A DNA stretch of 64,000 bases from Gemmatimonadota bacterium (GCA_028877215.1 JAPPFJ010000014.1:62001-126000); one strand, 5' to 3'. Shown: positions 45,093-54,022, numbered from the stretch's first letter. The notes: generated by a model not told the origin, from the sequence alone. Program-made: numbers and translations.

Positions 45093-45959
45093 CTACGCCC
45101 GAAACCGGCCGATTATCGCCTGCTTCATCACGTCGACGCGCGGCTCGATACCCGTCCAGATGGCAAACGAACGCGCGCCCTGGTGCACAAGCATATCCAG
45201 GCCTCCATACGCCGGCGCTCCGGCGGATCGGAACTGACGCATCAGGAGCGTATCCAGCGGATTGAAAACCGTGTCGTAGAGCACCAGTTGCGGGTGGACC
45301 GCGCGTGTATCCGCGAGGGGCGTCCGCTGCACGTCCGGAACCATCCCCAGCGACGTTCCGTTCACGACAAGGCCGGCATCCGAGAACCGACTCATCTGAG
45401 TGCCCTTCGTCAGATCACCCGCGTCGATCGACTTTCCCGTTATCCGTTGCATATCACGCGCAAGCGCCTGCGCCCGGCCGACGGTTCGATTGAGAATGCT
45501 CACCCGCTTCACCTCTTTCCGCGTCGCCAGTGCGTAGACGGCCGCCCGCGCGACGCCTCCCGCACCGAGAATCACGCAATGCTCCGGCAACACGCCTAGG
45601 CCAGCGGTGCGCTCCAGAGCGGTGGCCAACCCGTACACGTCGGTATTCTGCCCGACAAGTTCGCCATCCTTGAGAGAAATCGTGTTCACCGCGCCCACTG
45701 CCAGTGCTTCTTTCGAAATCCGGTCCAGGTGCGCCATCACCGCCGACTTGTGCGGAAGGGTAACGTTCAATCCCCGAATCTGCAAAGCGCGCATACCGTC
45801 AAGCGCCGATTCAACCCCATCCGGCAATACGTGAAAAGCGACGTAACAATAGTCTATTTCGAGATCGCCAATGGCCGCATTGTGCATGTCCGGAGATAAC
45901 GAATGGGCGATGGGATCGCCTATCACCCCCAGCAATCGCGTGGTTGAGACAATACCCAA
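45093..45959 (-). CDS. aroE: Shikimate dehydrogenase
   Basis: 288 residues from TTG 45959, chosen because GAGGAG lies eight bases before it. Motifs: GVIGDPIAHSLSPDMHN for shikimate, GLNVTLPHK with the catalytic Lys, GAVNT, GQNTDVYG, and the NADPH fold ILGAGGVARAAVYAL. It reduces 3-dehydroshikimate. Four codons link it to menG downstream. Upstream lies the 46-residue membrane ORF. Confidence 0.95.
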   Translation of the reverse strand: MGIVSTTRLLGVIGDPIAHSLSPDMHNAAIGDLEIDYCYVAFHVLPDGVESALDGMRALQIRGLNVTLPHKSAVMAHLDRISKEALAVGAVNTISLKDGELVGQNTDVYGLATALERTAGLGVLPEHCVILGAGGVARAAVYALATRKEVKRVSILNRTVGRAQALARDMQRITGKSIDAGDLTKGTQMSRFSDAGLVVNGTSLGMVPDVQRTPLADTRAVHPQLVLYDTVFNPLDTLLMRQFRSAGAPAYGGLDMLVHQGARSFAIWTGIEPRVDVMKQAIIGRFRA

Positions 45960-46006
45960 AACAGACTCTCCTCGCACTGCTATTGCGTCCTGCCGGCAGG
46001 CGTTTC

Positions 46007-46147
46007 TCAACGGGTCAGGTCCGACACAAACTGGTCGGCGATGGCGAAACTCTCTTTCCACGAACAGTTGTAGGTGTACTTGATGAAGACCACGCCTCCC
46101 AGGAACACCAGCAACGCCAGAAGGAATAACCTGACAACCAGTCTCAT
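46007..46147 (-). CDS. Small single-pass membrane peptide between aroA-like and aroE
   Basis: 46 residues from ATG 46147 with GAGGAG nine bases before it. The first half is one membrane helix (RLVVRLFLLALLVFLGGVVF), the rest is polar (YTYNCSWKESFAIADQF) with one Cys and one Trp. The ribosome binding site, length and location inside the cluster support a real gene. Too small for similarity evidence. Just downstream of the 46174-46211 hairpin. Confidence 0.55.
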   Translation of the reverse strand: MRLVVRLFLLALLVFLGGVVFIKYTYNCSWKESFAIADQFVSDLTR

Positions 46148-46173
46148 AAGGCTCTCCTCGTACCGAAGTTTGT

Positions 46174-46211
46174 CCCGCGCTGTCTGCAGCGGACGCTGCA
46201 GACAGCGCGGG
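46174..46211. promoter_or_regulatory. 17-bp perfect inverted repeat after the aroA-like gene
   Basis: CCCGCGCTGTCTGCAGC and GCTGCAGACAGCGCGGG are exact inverted repeats around GGAC. It starts 12 bases after the aroA-like stop. No T run follows on either strand, so it may stabilise the upstream mRNA or act as a strong pause site. Confidence 0.6.
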
Positions 46212-46222
46212 TACCTGAATGA

Positions 46223-47521
46223 TTACGCTTCCAGTACCGTCGCCAGCCGATCCATCATCGCCCGATCCACGGGCCCGGGGTTCCTGACGAGTGTTTCCCC
46301 TTCGCTGGCCAGCGCCGCCAGCGTGAGCGCCATAGACACACGGGCGTCACCGCCGGCATCCAGTTCGGCGCCTTGCGGTTGCCCTCCCTTCACAACCAGT
46401 CCGTCCGGCATCTCTCCGACTTCAATCTGTAACTTCCTGAGGCTTTCTACCATAACCGAGATACAGTCAACCGGACCCTCCCTCAACGCCTCCGCGTCCC
46501 GGATTATGGTCTCACCCCGGGAAACGGCGCCGGTGACCGCCAGGAGCGGGAGCACGTCCCGAAAAAACCGCGCGTTCGCGCCGGCGATCTTTATGCCGCG
46601 CAAGTCGGACCCCATGATCCGGACGGTTCGAGCGGGGAAACCGGAATCCGTCCTGAATTGCTCCACGTCCATGGCGACGTTCATCCGGCGCAGCATGTCC
46701 ATGATCCTGCGGCTTCTCGAGTCCATTCCGAAATGGGTTACCGTCAAATCAGACTGATCCAACATCGCCGCGGCCAGCACAAGAAACAGCCCTGCGTCCG
46801 AACTGCCCGGCAACTCATGGGTAACGGCGCGGAGCCGTACGGGTCCTTCCAGCGACAACCGGTAACCTCCGGCGCCCCTGATCCGGCCCTTTTTCAGCCG
46901 GGATCCGGCCGCCCGCAGCAACACTTCCAGATCGTCATCTCCTCCGGTGTCCTGCAGCAGCTCAACCGGACCGTCCACACCCAACCCCGCCATCAGCACC
47001 CCACACTTCACCGCCAGGTCGGGACGTCCGACGCGGCAGGATCCAGGCTTTAACCTCTTCCCCCCGATACGGGCCGATACCCCGTCCTTAATCGAAAGGT
47101 CCAGGTGGGCGCCCAGCGGTCGGAGCGCTTCAGAAACCCGGTTGACGCCGGCATCGGCGTGAATTCCGGAAAGTCTCGTTACAAAAGGGGCATTCGACAG
47201 CAATCCCGCCAGACAGGAAAACAGAACAAGGGACCCGTCCACGTTCAGCACGCCTTCCGGCGCCCGGAATTGGCCGCCGGTTACCGTTGCGGTCTCACCG
47301 TCCCAGGCTACCGCAATCCCGACTTCCGACAGCAACTCGCAAGTACGGTGGACTTCGCGGCTTCGCGAGCACCTGTGAATCCTGGTAATTCCATTCGCCG
47401 CGGACGAGAGCACAAGGGCGATGATCGATATACTAGCATCGCCCGGGAGGTCGGAAACCCCCTTGAGCCCGGGCGATGGTTTGATGCTATCTTCGAAGAT
47501 TCCCGACTTCGTGAGTTCCAA
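46223..47521 (-). CDS. EPSP synthase (AroA) homologue missing catalytic residues
   Basis: 432 residues from TTG 47521 (AAGG seven bases before). The AroA/MurA fold is clear along its length: LPGDASISIIALVLSSAANG, VKCGVLMAGL, ELPGSSDAGLFLVLAAAML, SLRKLQIEVGEMPDGLVVKGG and GGDARVSMALTLAAL. By-eye alignment to E. coli and B. subtilis AroA shows loss of binding residues: K22 is A29, R27 is I34, the GNSGT-x-x-R loop is DGSLVLFS (R124 is S102), Q171 is A170, K340-E341-x-x-R344 reads GPVDC, H385 is A393. D313 (as D322), S23 and R386 remain. Likely not a standard EPSP synthase; no other aroA is in the window. Confidence 0.9.
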   Translation of the reverse strand: MELTKSGIFEDSIKPSPGLKGVSDLPGDASISIIALVLSSAANGITRIHRCSRSREVHRTCELLSEVGIAVAWDGETATVTGGQFRAPEGVLNVDGSLVLFSCLAGLLSNAPFVTRLSGIHADAGVNRVSEALRPLGAHLDLSIKDGVSARIGGKRLKPGSCRVGRPDLAVKCGVLMAGLGVDGPVELLQDTGGDDDLEVLLRAAGSRLKKGRIRGAGGYRLSLEGPVRLRAVTHELPGSSDAGLFLVLAAAMLDQSDLTVTHFGMDSRSRRIMDMLRRMNVAMDVEQFRTDSGFPARTVRIMGSDLRGIKIAGANARFFRDVLPLLAVTGAVSRGETIIRDAEALREGPVDCISVMVESLRKLQIEVGEMPDGLVVKGGQPQGAELDAGGDARVSMALTLAALASEGETLVRNPGPVDRAMMDRLATVLEA

Positions 47522-47590
47522 AACCAGGCCTTCTCTATAATGCGGTCGCCAATGGAGAGAAAGCGATCTTTCCGGTTCAATCGTCTGCGG

Positions 47591-48775
47591 TTATCTCAAC
47601 CTCACGCTGTAGCCCGCCTTCGCCAATACGTCAACGGCCCGTTCCGCGCAGGAACGGGAATCGAATCCCATTCGAATAGTGCCGCCTTCTCCCTCCCGCA
47701 CATTCAGCACCTCGATGTCGTTTATGTTAACGCGCTCACCGGCCAGCGTACTGGCGACGTGGGCGATCACACCCGGCCTGTCCTCCGCCAGGAGGAGGAT
47801 TTCGTGCAGTGGATGCAGGAATCCCTTGGAGTCCTTCGGGATCTGCCCCCGTATCCGATTCGCATAGGTAAATGCCTGCTCAAGGCGGTCGTGGTCCACA
47901 TTCCCGCGAATTGCCAAAAGCGACTCAATATACAGATCGATCATCTCGCGGATCGGGGTCGCGTTTGTACGGCAGATATCGCGCCACATCTCAAATGGGC
48001 TGGAAGCGATGCGGGTCAGATCCCGAAACCCGCCCGCGGCCATTCGAATCGGCAACCCGTCGTCTTCCGTCATCCGTCCAATCATGGACACCAGGCTCGT
48101 GGCTATCATCTGCGGCAGGTGACTTACCGCCGCCGCCGCCCTGTCGTGTTCCTGAGGCGTCATCCTCATCGGCCTGGCCCCGAACGCCCTTACAAGGCGC
48201 GCGAGCTTTTCGACCACGAAACCGGGCGTGTCCGGCGACGGCGTCAAGACATAAATCGCATTCTGAAACAGGAAGGGATCCGCCGCGCCCACACCTCGAT
48301 GTTCGGAACCTGCCATCGGGTGCCCGCCCACGAAATGCACGTCATCCCGATGATGGGCCGTCGCCGCGGAAACGATCGCGTGTTTGGTGCTGCCTACATC
48401 GGTCACGAGCGCATCCTGCCGCGCCGCTCCCAGCACCTCAGGCAGCATGTCCAGTATACGGACGATGGGGGTGCACAGGAAAACCAGCGCCGCATCGCGA
48501 ATCCCGGATTCGAGGTTCTCATAGCGGTAGCCCGCGTCGATAACATCCAGCGCGAAGGCGGCGTCCAGGGTCTCCTGCCGGCTGACGCCGACGATACGAC
48601 TTCCGATGCCCAGACCCTTGAGCGCCAGCCCGAGCGAACCACCGATCAGCCCCACCCCGACAACTGCAATTGCATCTCGCGTGAAAGGAGGATCGTTGGC
48701 CATGCGGTCATCCTTGGAGGCGGAGGCGAAAGCGCCCGCGGGTCGTTCGGGTCCGTTCCTGTCTTCCGATCCCAT
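47591..48775 (-). CDS. tyrA: Prephenate dehydrogenase with C-terminal ACT domain
   Basis: 394 residues from ATG 48775, six bases after the aroF stop; the ATG at 48703 (AGGATG seven bases before) may be the true start because the first 24 residues are low complexity. NAD fold VVGVGLIGGSLGLALKG, then GSTKHAIV, HPMAGSEH, and VSHLPQMIA with the active-site His. ACT domain from ~320: LLLAEDRPGVIAHVASTLAG, probably binding tyrosine for feedback control. Converts prephenate to 4-hydroxyphenylpyruvate. Confidence 0.94.
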   Translation of the reverse strand: MGSEDRNGPERPAGAFASASKDDRMANDPPFTRDAIAVVGVGLIGGSLGLALKGLGIGSRIVGVSRQETLDAAFALDVIDAGYRYENLESGIRDAALVFLCTPIVRILDMLPEVLGAARQDALVTDVGSTKHAIVSAATAHHRDDVHFVGGHPMAGSEHRGVGAADPFLFQNAIYVLTPSPDTPGFVVEKLARLVRAFGARPMRMTPQEHDRAAAAVSHLPQMIATSLVSMIGRMTEDDGLPIRMAAGGFRDLTRIASSPFEMWRDICRTNATPIREMIDLYIESLLAIRGNVDHDRLEQAFTYANRIRGQIPKDSKGFLHPLHEILLLAEDRPGVIAHVASTLAGERVNINDIEVLNVREGEGGTIRMGFDSRSCAERAVDVLAKAGYSVRLR

Positions 48776-48781
48776 TCGTAA

Positions 48782-49810
48782 TCATATCCCCTCGGCCAGT
48801 TCCTTTACGAACGCCTCGGTATCTTCCCACCCCAGGCATGGATCGGTAATGGATTTGCCGTACACGCCGTCATTGACGTCTTGCGCCCCCTCAACCAGAT
48901 AGCTCTCCACCATCAATCCGCGGATCATGTCGTTCAGGAACGCCGAATTCTGCCGGCTGCGTATCACTTCCAACCCGATCCGCGGCTGTTCACTGAACTG
49001 CTTGCCCGAGTTATTGTGATTCGTATCCACGACGATCGCGGCGTTGGCAAGCCGCCGCTGCCGATACAGTTCCGCCGCGTACATGAGGTCCTCGAAATGG
49101 TAATTCGGCATGCTGCGCCCGGTTACGTCCACGGCGCCGCGGAGCACGGCGTGCGTCATTGGATTGCCGTCGGTGCGAACCTCCCAGCCGTTATAGATGA
49201 AGACGTGCGGGATCTGGGAGGCATGAATCGCGTTCAGCATAACCGAAAGATCTCCTCCCGTCGGGTTTTTCATTCCAACGGGTACGTCAACGCCGCTGCA
49301 GGTCAATCGGTGTTGTTGGTTTTCTACCGACCGGGCACCCACGGCTATATAGCTCAGCAGGTCATCGACGTAGGGTAGATTGCCAGGATAGAGCATTTCG
49401 TCGGCCGCAGTCAGGTGGGATTCCCGCACCGCCCGGATGTGCATCTGACGGACCGCGTAAATGCCTTCGGACATGTCCGGCGCCTTTCGCGGGTCCGGCT
49501 GATGTCCCATACCCTTGTATCCCTCGCCGGTCGTGCGGGGTTTGTTGGTATAGAGCCGGGGCACCAGAATCAGCGTTTCCCGGACGGCCTCCTGCAGTTT
49601 CGCCAACCGGGAGACGTATTCACATACAGCGTCTTCATTGTGTGCTGAGCAGGGGCCGATCACAAGGAGAAACTTATGGCTCCTGCGCGCAAAGATGTCG
49701 CCGATTTCCGCATCCCGCTGCTCCTTTATTTCTTTCAGATTCTTCGGAAGCGGCATCTTCTCCAGAACGGCTTCCGGCGTGGGTATCTTCATGTTTTTCG
49801 TGAATGCCAT
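48782..49810 (-). CDS. aroG: 3-deoxy-7-phosphoheptulonate (DAHP) synthase, AroF/G/H type
   Basis: 342 residues from ATG 49810. Class I alpha motifs: LVIGPCSAHNEDAV, PRLYTNKPRTTGEGYKG, VGARSVENQQHR, PVGMKNPTGGD and DTNHNNSGKQ. Condenses PEP and erythrose-4-phosphate, opening the shikimate pathway. Usually feedback sensitive in its N-terminal extension. Six bases from tyrA; repeat A copy 3 separates it from chorismate mutase. Confidence 0.95.
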   Translation of the reverse strand: MAFTKNMKIPTPEAVLEKMPLPKNLKEIKEQRDAEIGDIFARRSHKFLLVIGPCSAHNEDAVCEYVSRLAKLQEAVRETLILVPRLYTNKPRTTGEGYKGMGHQPDPRKAPDMSEGIYAVRQMHIRAVRESHLTAADEMLYPGNLPYVDDLLSYIAVGARSVENQQHRLTCSGVDVPVGMKNPTGGDLSVMLNAIHASQIPHVFIYNGWEVRTDGNPMTHAVLRGAVDVTGRSMPNYHFEDLMYAAELYRQRRLANAAIVVDTNHNNSGKQFSEQPRIGLEVIRSRQNSAFLNDMIRGLMVESYLVEGAQDVNDGVYGKSITDPCLGWEDTEAFVKELAEGI

Positions 49811-49876
49811 GCGCTGCCGGCTCCGTGACAAATCTCGGTCTTCAAACGTGACGAAACGTCCCGACCGATCTCGAGC

Positions 49877-50069
49877 TAAGAAGCTGTTTTAAAATTACCG
49901 GTGAGTTCCCGAGTACGAGCGAAAAAGCGGCGGTCAAGGCGGGAGAATCCGCCTAAGAGAGGCGAGGGGCGCGCAGCCTCGATACATTGGATACGGGTGG
50001 ATTTGCCCAACGCCGACCGGCGCTTTTGCAGCCGTGCGAAGACCGCTGGGGATTTTAAGACAGCTTCTA
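49877..50069 (+). repeat. Repeat A, copy 3
   Basis: Same ends as copies 1 and 2 (AGAAGCTGTTTTAAAATT left, inverted right), TA next to both ends, 193 bases. It lies between the chorismate mutase and DAHP synthase genes, breaking the aromatic cluster. Confidence 0.85.
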
Positions 50070-50093
50070 TGGTTCAAAAGGGTTCGCACCCGT

Positions 50094-50363
50094 TTAACTT
50101 CCCTGATTCTTCTGCATGAGGCGCCTGGACTCATCGATGATCTGTTGAAAGATCCGTCGTACGGCTTCGGCGTCCAGGGGCCCCTTATTCAGTTCAAGGA
50201 TCCGGTTCAGGATCGACATCTCCCGTTCCGGCACGAAGATCGGTTGCTCGATTGCCTGTTTGATCCTGCCAATCTCAATGGCGCATTCGGCCCGTCGATT
50301 CAGAAGCTTCAGCAACTTCCGGTCCAGCACGTCGATTTCCTTACGCCAGTCTTCAAGATCCAT
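50094..50363 (-). CDS. Chorismate mutase (AroQ type)
   Basis: 89 residues of three-helix AroQ fold: MDLEDWRKEIDVLDRKLLKLLNRR, then ALEIGRIK-like AIEIGRIKQA, then PEREMSILNRI and the C-terminal helix. Active-site Arg, Lys and Glu/Gln positions look present. Rearranges chorismate to prephenate. Starts inside trpA's end (11-base overlap). Confidence 0.92.
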   Translation of the reverse strand: MDLEDWRKEIDVLDRKLLKLLNRRAECAIEIGRIKQAIEQPIFVPEREMSILNRILELNKGPLDAEAVRRIFQQIIDESRRLMQKNQGS

Positions 50364-51165
50364 CGAATGCTCCCTTCAACGGTTGCACCAATTCTTCGAC
50401 AAAAGCCCCGATGTGAGCAACGAGGTCCGGGTCGGTCTGGCGCTGGGCAATTCGCCGCACGATGGCGCTGCCGACGACGACCGCATCCGCGTAGCCTGCA
50501 ACCTCTCCGGACTGTTCCGGCGTCGAAATTCCGAATCCCACCGCAACGGGTTGCGACGTATGTCGCCGGATGGCCGCTACCCTGTCTCCAAGCGTTTCCT
50601 CCAGACTGTCCCTTTCCCCGGTCACGCCCGTGCGCGACACGTAATATACAAATCCGCTGGTGTAAGACGCGATTCGCCGAATGCGATCCTCACCGCTCGT
50701 AGGCGCAATCAGAAAAATCGTATCCAATCCCCGCTCTTCCATCAGACCCTTGTACTCCCCCGCTTCTTCCGGCGGAAGATCCAGCGCCAGAATGCCGTCC
50801 ACCCCCGCATCGGCGGCTCTGTCGACGAGCCGTTCGAGACCGAAGCGGTGCATCGGATTGAAATACGTAAACAGAACGACAGGTATCTCGGACTCCAGCC
50901 GCAGGTCCGCCACCAGGTCCAGAACGTCACCCAGTGACACCCCATGCCTCAGCGCCCGCTGCGAGGCCGCCTGGATCTCCGGCCCGTCCGCAAGCGGATC
51001 GGAGAACGGCACGCCCAGCTCGAGAATGTCCACCCCGCGCCGTTCCAGCTCCGGCACCAGTTTTCGGGTGGTTGCCAGATCCGGATCTCCGGCCGTAATG
51101 TAGGCGACAAATCCGGTCTTTCCCGTTTTCTTCAGCACTCCGAACCGTCTTCCGATCCTTGTCAT
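50353..51165 (-). CDS. trpA: Tryptophan synthase alpha chain
   Basis: 270 residues from ATG 51165 with GGAG eight bases before. Active-site Glu in VDILELGVPFSDPLADGP (the following Asp also), YFNPMHRFG, and YYVSRTGVTGE for the loop. Cleaves indoleglycerol phosphate and passes indole to TrpB. Separated from trpB by a 383-base repeat insertion, unlike the usual tight trpBA pair. Confidence 0.95.
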   Translation of the reverse strand: MTRIGRRFGVLKKTGKTGFVAYITAGDPDLATTRKLVPELERRGVDILELGVPFSDPLADGPEIQAASQRALRHGVSLGDVLDLVADLRLESEIPVVLFTYFNPMHRFGLERLVDRAADAGVDGILALDLPPEEAGEYKGLMEERGLDTIFLIAPTSGEDRIRRIASYTSGFVYYVSRTGVTGERDSLEETLGDRVAAIRRHTSQPVAVGFGISTPEQSGEVAGYADAVVVGSAIVRRIAQRQTDPDLVAHIGAFVEELVQPLKGAFDGS

Positions 51166-51194
51166 CCGGTCAACTCCAAACCTCGATTCGGGTC

Positions 51195-51522
51195 TAACGG
51201 CCCGTTGGAAAAGTCCATCCGGGCTGCGGCCGGCCCTTGTGACCGAAATACGGCGTTGCGCGCCCTCGCCGAATCGCAGGATGGGACTCGGTTGCTCGCC
51301 TTGTCTTCGACCACAATGGCAGGTGTTCTGTCCCGGAAATAGATTGCCGAAATTCGGACGCCGAGTCGCCCGGCTGGCAAGGCACCTGAGCGAGGCGACC
51401 TGCGCAAGGTCACCGAGCGAAGGCAACGCCGCCAGACGGGATGAATCGGCGGATGAATGGTGACATATTTCCGGGACGGGACACCATACCTCGCCTACAG
51501 AGCGACTTTATCAACGGACTGC
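51195..51522 (+). repeat. Repeat B, copy 2 (interrupted by repeat C)
   Basis: Left part 51195-51321 and right part 51486-51522 together match the inverted copy at 18489-18656 (ends TAACGGCCCGTTGGAAAAG and, inverted, CAGTCCGTTGATAAAGTCGC). The middle is replaced by repeat C. The junction reads CACAATGGC before and CCTCGCC after the insertion. Confidence 0.85.
51322..51485 (+). repeat. Repeat C, copy 2, nested in repeat B
   Basis: Ends GTGTTCTGTCCCGGAAATA and, inverted, GGTGTCCCGTCCCGGAAATA enclose 164 bases, and the same ends bound the copy at 62420-62568. It interrupts repeat B, so it inserted later. Confidence 0.85.
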
Positions 51523-51548
51523 TTCAAAAACGAACGGTGCATTACCGT

Positions 51549-52754
51549 TTAGTCCAGGTACTTCGCCGCCTGCTGAACGTCTTTGTCGCCGCGTCCGGAC
51601 AGATTCGCCACGATCAGGGCATCCCTGTCCATTTCGGGCGCCGCTTTCGACACGTACGCGATCGCATGCGCGCTTTCCAGTGCGGGAATGATGCCCTCCG
51701 TGCGACTCAATAACCGGAACCCCTTCAGGGCCTCGTCATCAGTTGCATACGCATACTCGATTCGACCCTCATCCCGCAGAAGGCAGTGTTCGGGTCCCAC
51801 GCCGGAATAGTCCAGGCCCGCCGATACCGAATGGGTCAGTGCAATCTGCCCGTCATCGTCCTGCAGGAGGTAAATCCTGGCCCCGTGCAGTACACCCAGA
51901 TCTCCTCCCTGAAACCGGGCGGCGTGGTCGCCCGAGGCAATGCCATGGCCTCCGGCTTCGACGCCGACCATCCGCACGTCCGTGTCGTCCAGAAACGTGT
52001 GGAACAGCCCCATCGAATTGCTGCCGCCGCCGACACATGCAATCAGACAGTCCGGCAACCGGCCCTCGGCCTCCAGGATCTGTGCACGCGTCTCCACCCC
52101 GATCACCCGTTGAAAATCACGTACGATCATCGGATACGGATGAGGACCCAGGACGGATCCGAAAATATAAAACGTATCGTCGACATTCGTCACCCAGTCC
52201 CGGATGGCTTCGTTGATCGCGTCTTTGAGCGTCCTGCTTCCCGATTCTACGCCGGTTACTTTCGCACCGAGGAGCCGCATGCGGAATACATTCAACGCCT
52301 GCCGGTCCATGTCTTCGGTGCCCATGTAAATCTCGCAGTCCATGCCGAACATCGCCGCGACGGTTGCCGTGGCCACGCCGTGCTGCCCCGCCCCCGTTTC
52401 AGCGATGATCCGCGTCTTGCCCATACGTCTGGCAAGCAGAATCTGCCCCATCGTGTTATTTATCTTGTGCGCGCCGGTGTGGGCGAGGTCCTCCCGTTTC
52501 AAATAGATCCTGGCCCCTCCCAGTTCTTCGGTCAGTCGCTCCGCGAAATAGAGTGACGTCGGCCTTCCAACGAATTCCCGCAGATATCTGTCCAGCTCCT
52601 CGTGAAAATCCGGACGGTTCTTTGCGTCGCGGTAGGCCGCCTCCAGGTCTTCCAGCAGCGGCATCAATGTTTCCGGCACATACCGCCCGCCGTAGGGACC
52701 GAAATGCCCCCCGGAGTCGGGCCATGCACGTGCGGCTTCATCTCTGTTGAGCAC
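51549..52754 (-). CDS. trpB: Tryptophan synthase beta chain
   Basis: 401 residues from GTG 52754 with GAGGG before; this start shares its G with the TAG stop of the upstream aldolase gene (TAGTG), so the two are translationally coupled. Motifs: [29 protein letters not shown] with the PLP lysine, [13 protein letters not shown] and [11 protein letters not shown]. Combines indole and serine to tryptophan. Confidence 0.96.
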   Translation of the reverse strand: MLNRDEAARAWPDSGGHFGPYGGRYVPETLMPLLEDLEAAYRDAKNRPDFHEELDRYLREFVGRPTSLYFAERLTEELGGARIYLKREDLAHTGAHKINNTMGQILLARRMGKTRIIAETGAGQHGVATATVAAMFGMDCEIYMGTEDMDRQALNVFRMRLLGAKVTGVESGSRTLKDAINEAIRDWVTNVDDTFYIFGSVLGPHPYPMIVRDFQRVIGVETRAQILEAEGRLPDCLIACVGGGSNSMGLFHTFLDDTDVRMVGVEAGGHGIASGDHAARFQGGDLGVLHGARIYLLQDDDGQIALTHSVSAGLDYSGVGPEHCLLRDEGRIEYAYATDDEALKGFRLLSRTEGIIPALESAHAIAYVSKAAPEMDRDALIVANLSGRGDKDVQQAAKYLD

Positions 52755-53731
52755 TAGATATCCCTCATCACCTGATCGTAGAATGCCAGATAGCGGTTGC
52801 GTTCGTCCCCGTCCAGAAGCGCCATCGCCGAGCGGGGATGCTGGTTGTGCTGCCCTGTGATGTTGTACGGTACGAGGGGCCCCCACGTCAATTCCTCACG
52901 CAATTTGACAAAGTGGTCTTCCAGCAGCCTGTAGACGGGTCGAATCCTGAACTTCGGATTGCGCAGGAAGCCCAGCAGCAGTTCCAGCGGGCAATTCCCG
53001 GCGCCGCGTCCAAGTCCGTCCACCGTGGCATCAACGCGGTTCGCGCCCAGAATAAGCGCTTCGATGGTATTGGCGAATGCCAGTTGCTGGTTGTTGTGCG
53101 CGTGAATCCCCACTTCCTTGCCCGTTTCACTTACGGCGTCCATATATTTCCTGATGAGCATATCCACCTGCTCGCGGTACAATGCGCCGAAGCTGTCGAC
53201 GACACATATTGTGCCAACCGGCGTCTGGATGAGTACCTCCAGCGCCTGGTCGATCTCAACCTCCTGTACGGTTGAAATGGCCATAATGTTGCAACTGGTT
53301 TCATACCCTTTCTCGTGGGCGTCGCAAAGCATTTCAACGGTCTCGGGAATCTGCTCGACGTAACAGGCCACGCGTACCATGCTGACCACGCTCTCGCTGG
53401 CCGGCAAAATGTCTTCCGCCCAGTCACTCTTGCCCGCATCCGCCATAATGGCGAGCTTCAGGCCGGTGGTTTCAGGGTCGTGGTCGCCCGTAATCTGGCG
53501 GATGTCCTCTTCGTCGCTGTGCCGGAAAGCTCCGAATTGGTCTTTGGGGAACATCTCTTTGGAGTTCCGGTACCCAATTTCCATATAGTCGACGCCGGCG
53601 GCGACGCAGGTTTCATAGACCGCCTTCACGAAATCACCGGTGAATTGGTGATCGTTCATCAATCCGCCGTCTCGAATCGTACAATCAAGTACTTTCAATT
53701 CCGGCCGATAGGTAATCCAGGGTGCTTTCAT
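52754..53731 (-). CDS. DRE-TIM metallolyase / HMG-CoA lyase-like aldolase of unknown substrate
   Basis: 325 residues. Superfamily motifs: [14 protein letters not shown] at 14-27 (metal-binding Asp, catalytic Arg), [30 protein letters not shown] with the metal His pair and [17 protein letters not shown]. Similar to aldolase domains of isopropylmalate/homocitrate synthase and hydroxy-oxovalerate aldolase but none of their partners is here. Directly coupled to trpB. Upstream repeat D separates it from tyrS. Confidence 0.85.
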   Translation of the reverse strand: MKAPWITYRPELKVLDCTIRDGGLMNDHQFTGDFVKAVYETCVAAGVDYMEIGYRNSKEMFPKDQFGAFRHSDEEDIRQITGDHDPETTGLKLAIMADAGKSDWAEDILPASESVVSMVRVACYVEQIPETVEMLCDAHEKGYETSCNIMAISTVQEVEIDQALEVLIQTPVGTICVVDSFGALYREQVDMLIRKYMDAVSETGKEVGIHAHNNQQLAFANTIEALILGANRVDATVDGLGRGAGNCPLELLLGFLRNPKFRIRPVYRLLEDHFVKLREELTWGPLVPYNITGQHNQHPRSAMALLDGDERNRYLAFYDQVMRDI

Positions 53732-53751
53732 GGAAGGAATCCTCTCCTGTT

Positions 53752-53953
53752 GTTAACCTTGATTCGTAAGTCTTCGGGGACGTTAATTCGAATATGTGCT
53801 TGTAAATAAAAGCGATTAAACGGCGGATTACCAGGATACACCAGGTCACTGGGCGTGAAGGGAAGAAACGTCATTCTAAACGTCGATATTGCCCCGTTTC
53901 GGAGGGTTTTATCGCGTCGCCGCGTTGCTGTCTTTTTCGGATTGAGGTTAATC
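53752..53953 (-). repeat. Repeat D, copy 2 (inverted relative to copy 1)
   Basis: Read on the minus strand it matches 16199-16399: CTGGTGTATCCTGGTAATC, ATATTCGAATTAACGTCC, and GAATCAAGGTTAA; ends form an imperfect terminal inverted repeat. It lies between tyrS and the aldolase gene. Confidence 0.75.
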
Positions 53954-54022
53954 ATGCTGGGTTTCGATTATACATATCCTGGTTTGCGCTCCGATACACA
54001 TCGGCGGACCGGCAACCGCCCG

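Noticed and set aside
46223-47521. Annotation as functional EPSP synthase on position in the aromatic cluster alone
   Set aside because: Key residues are missing on alignment; called as an AroA homologue instead.
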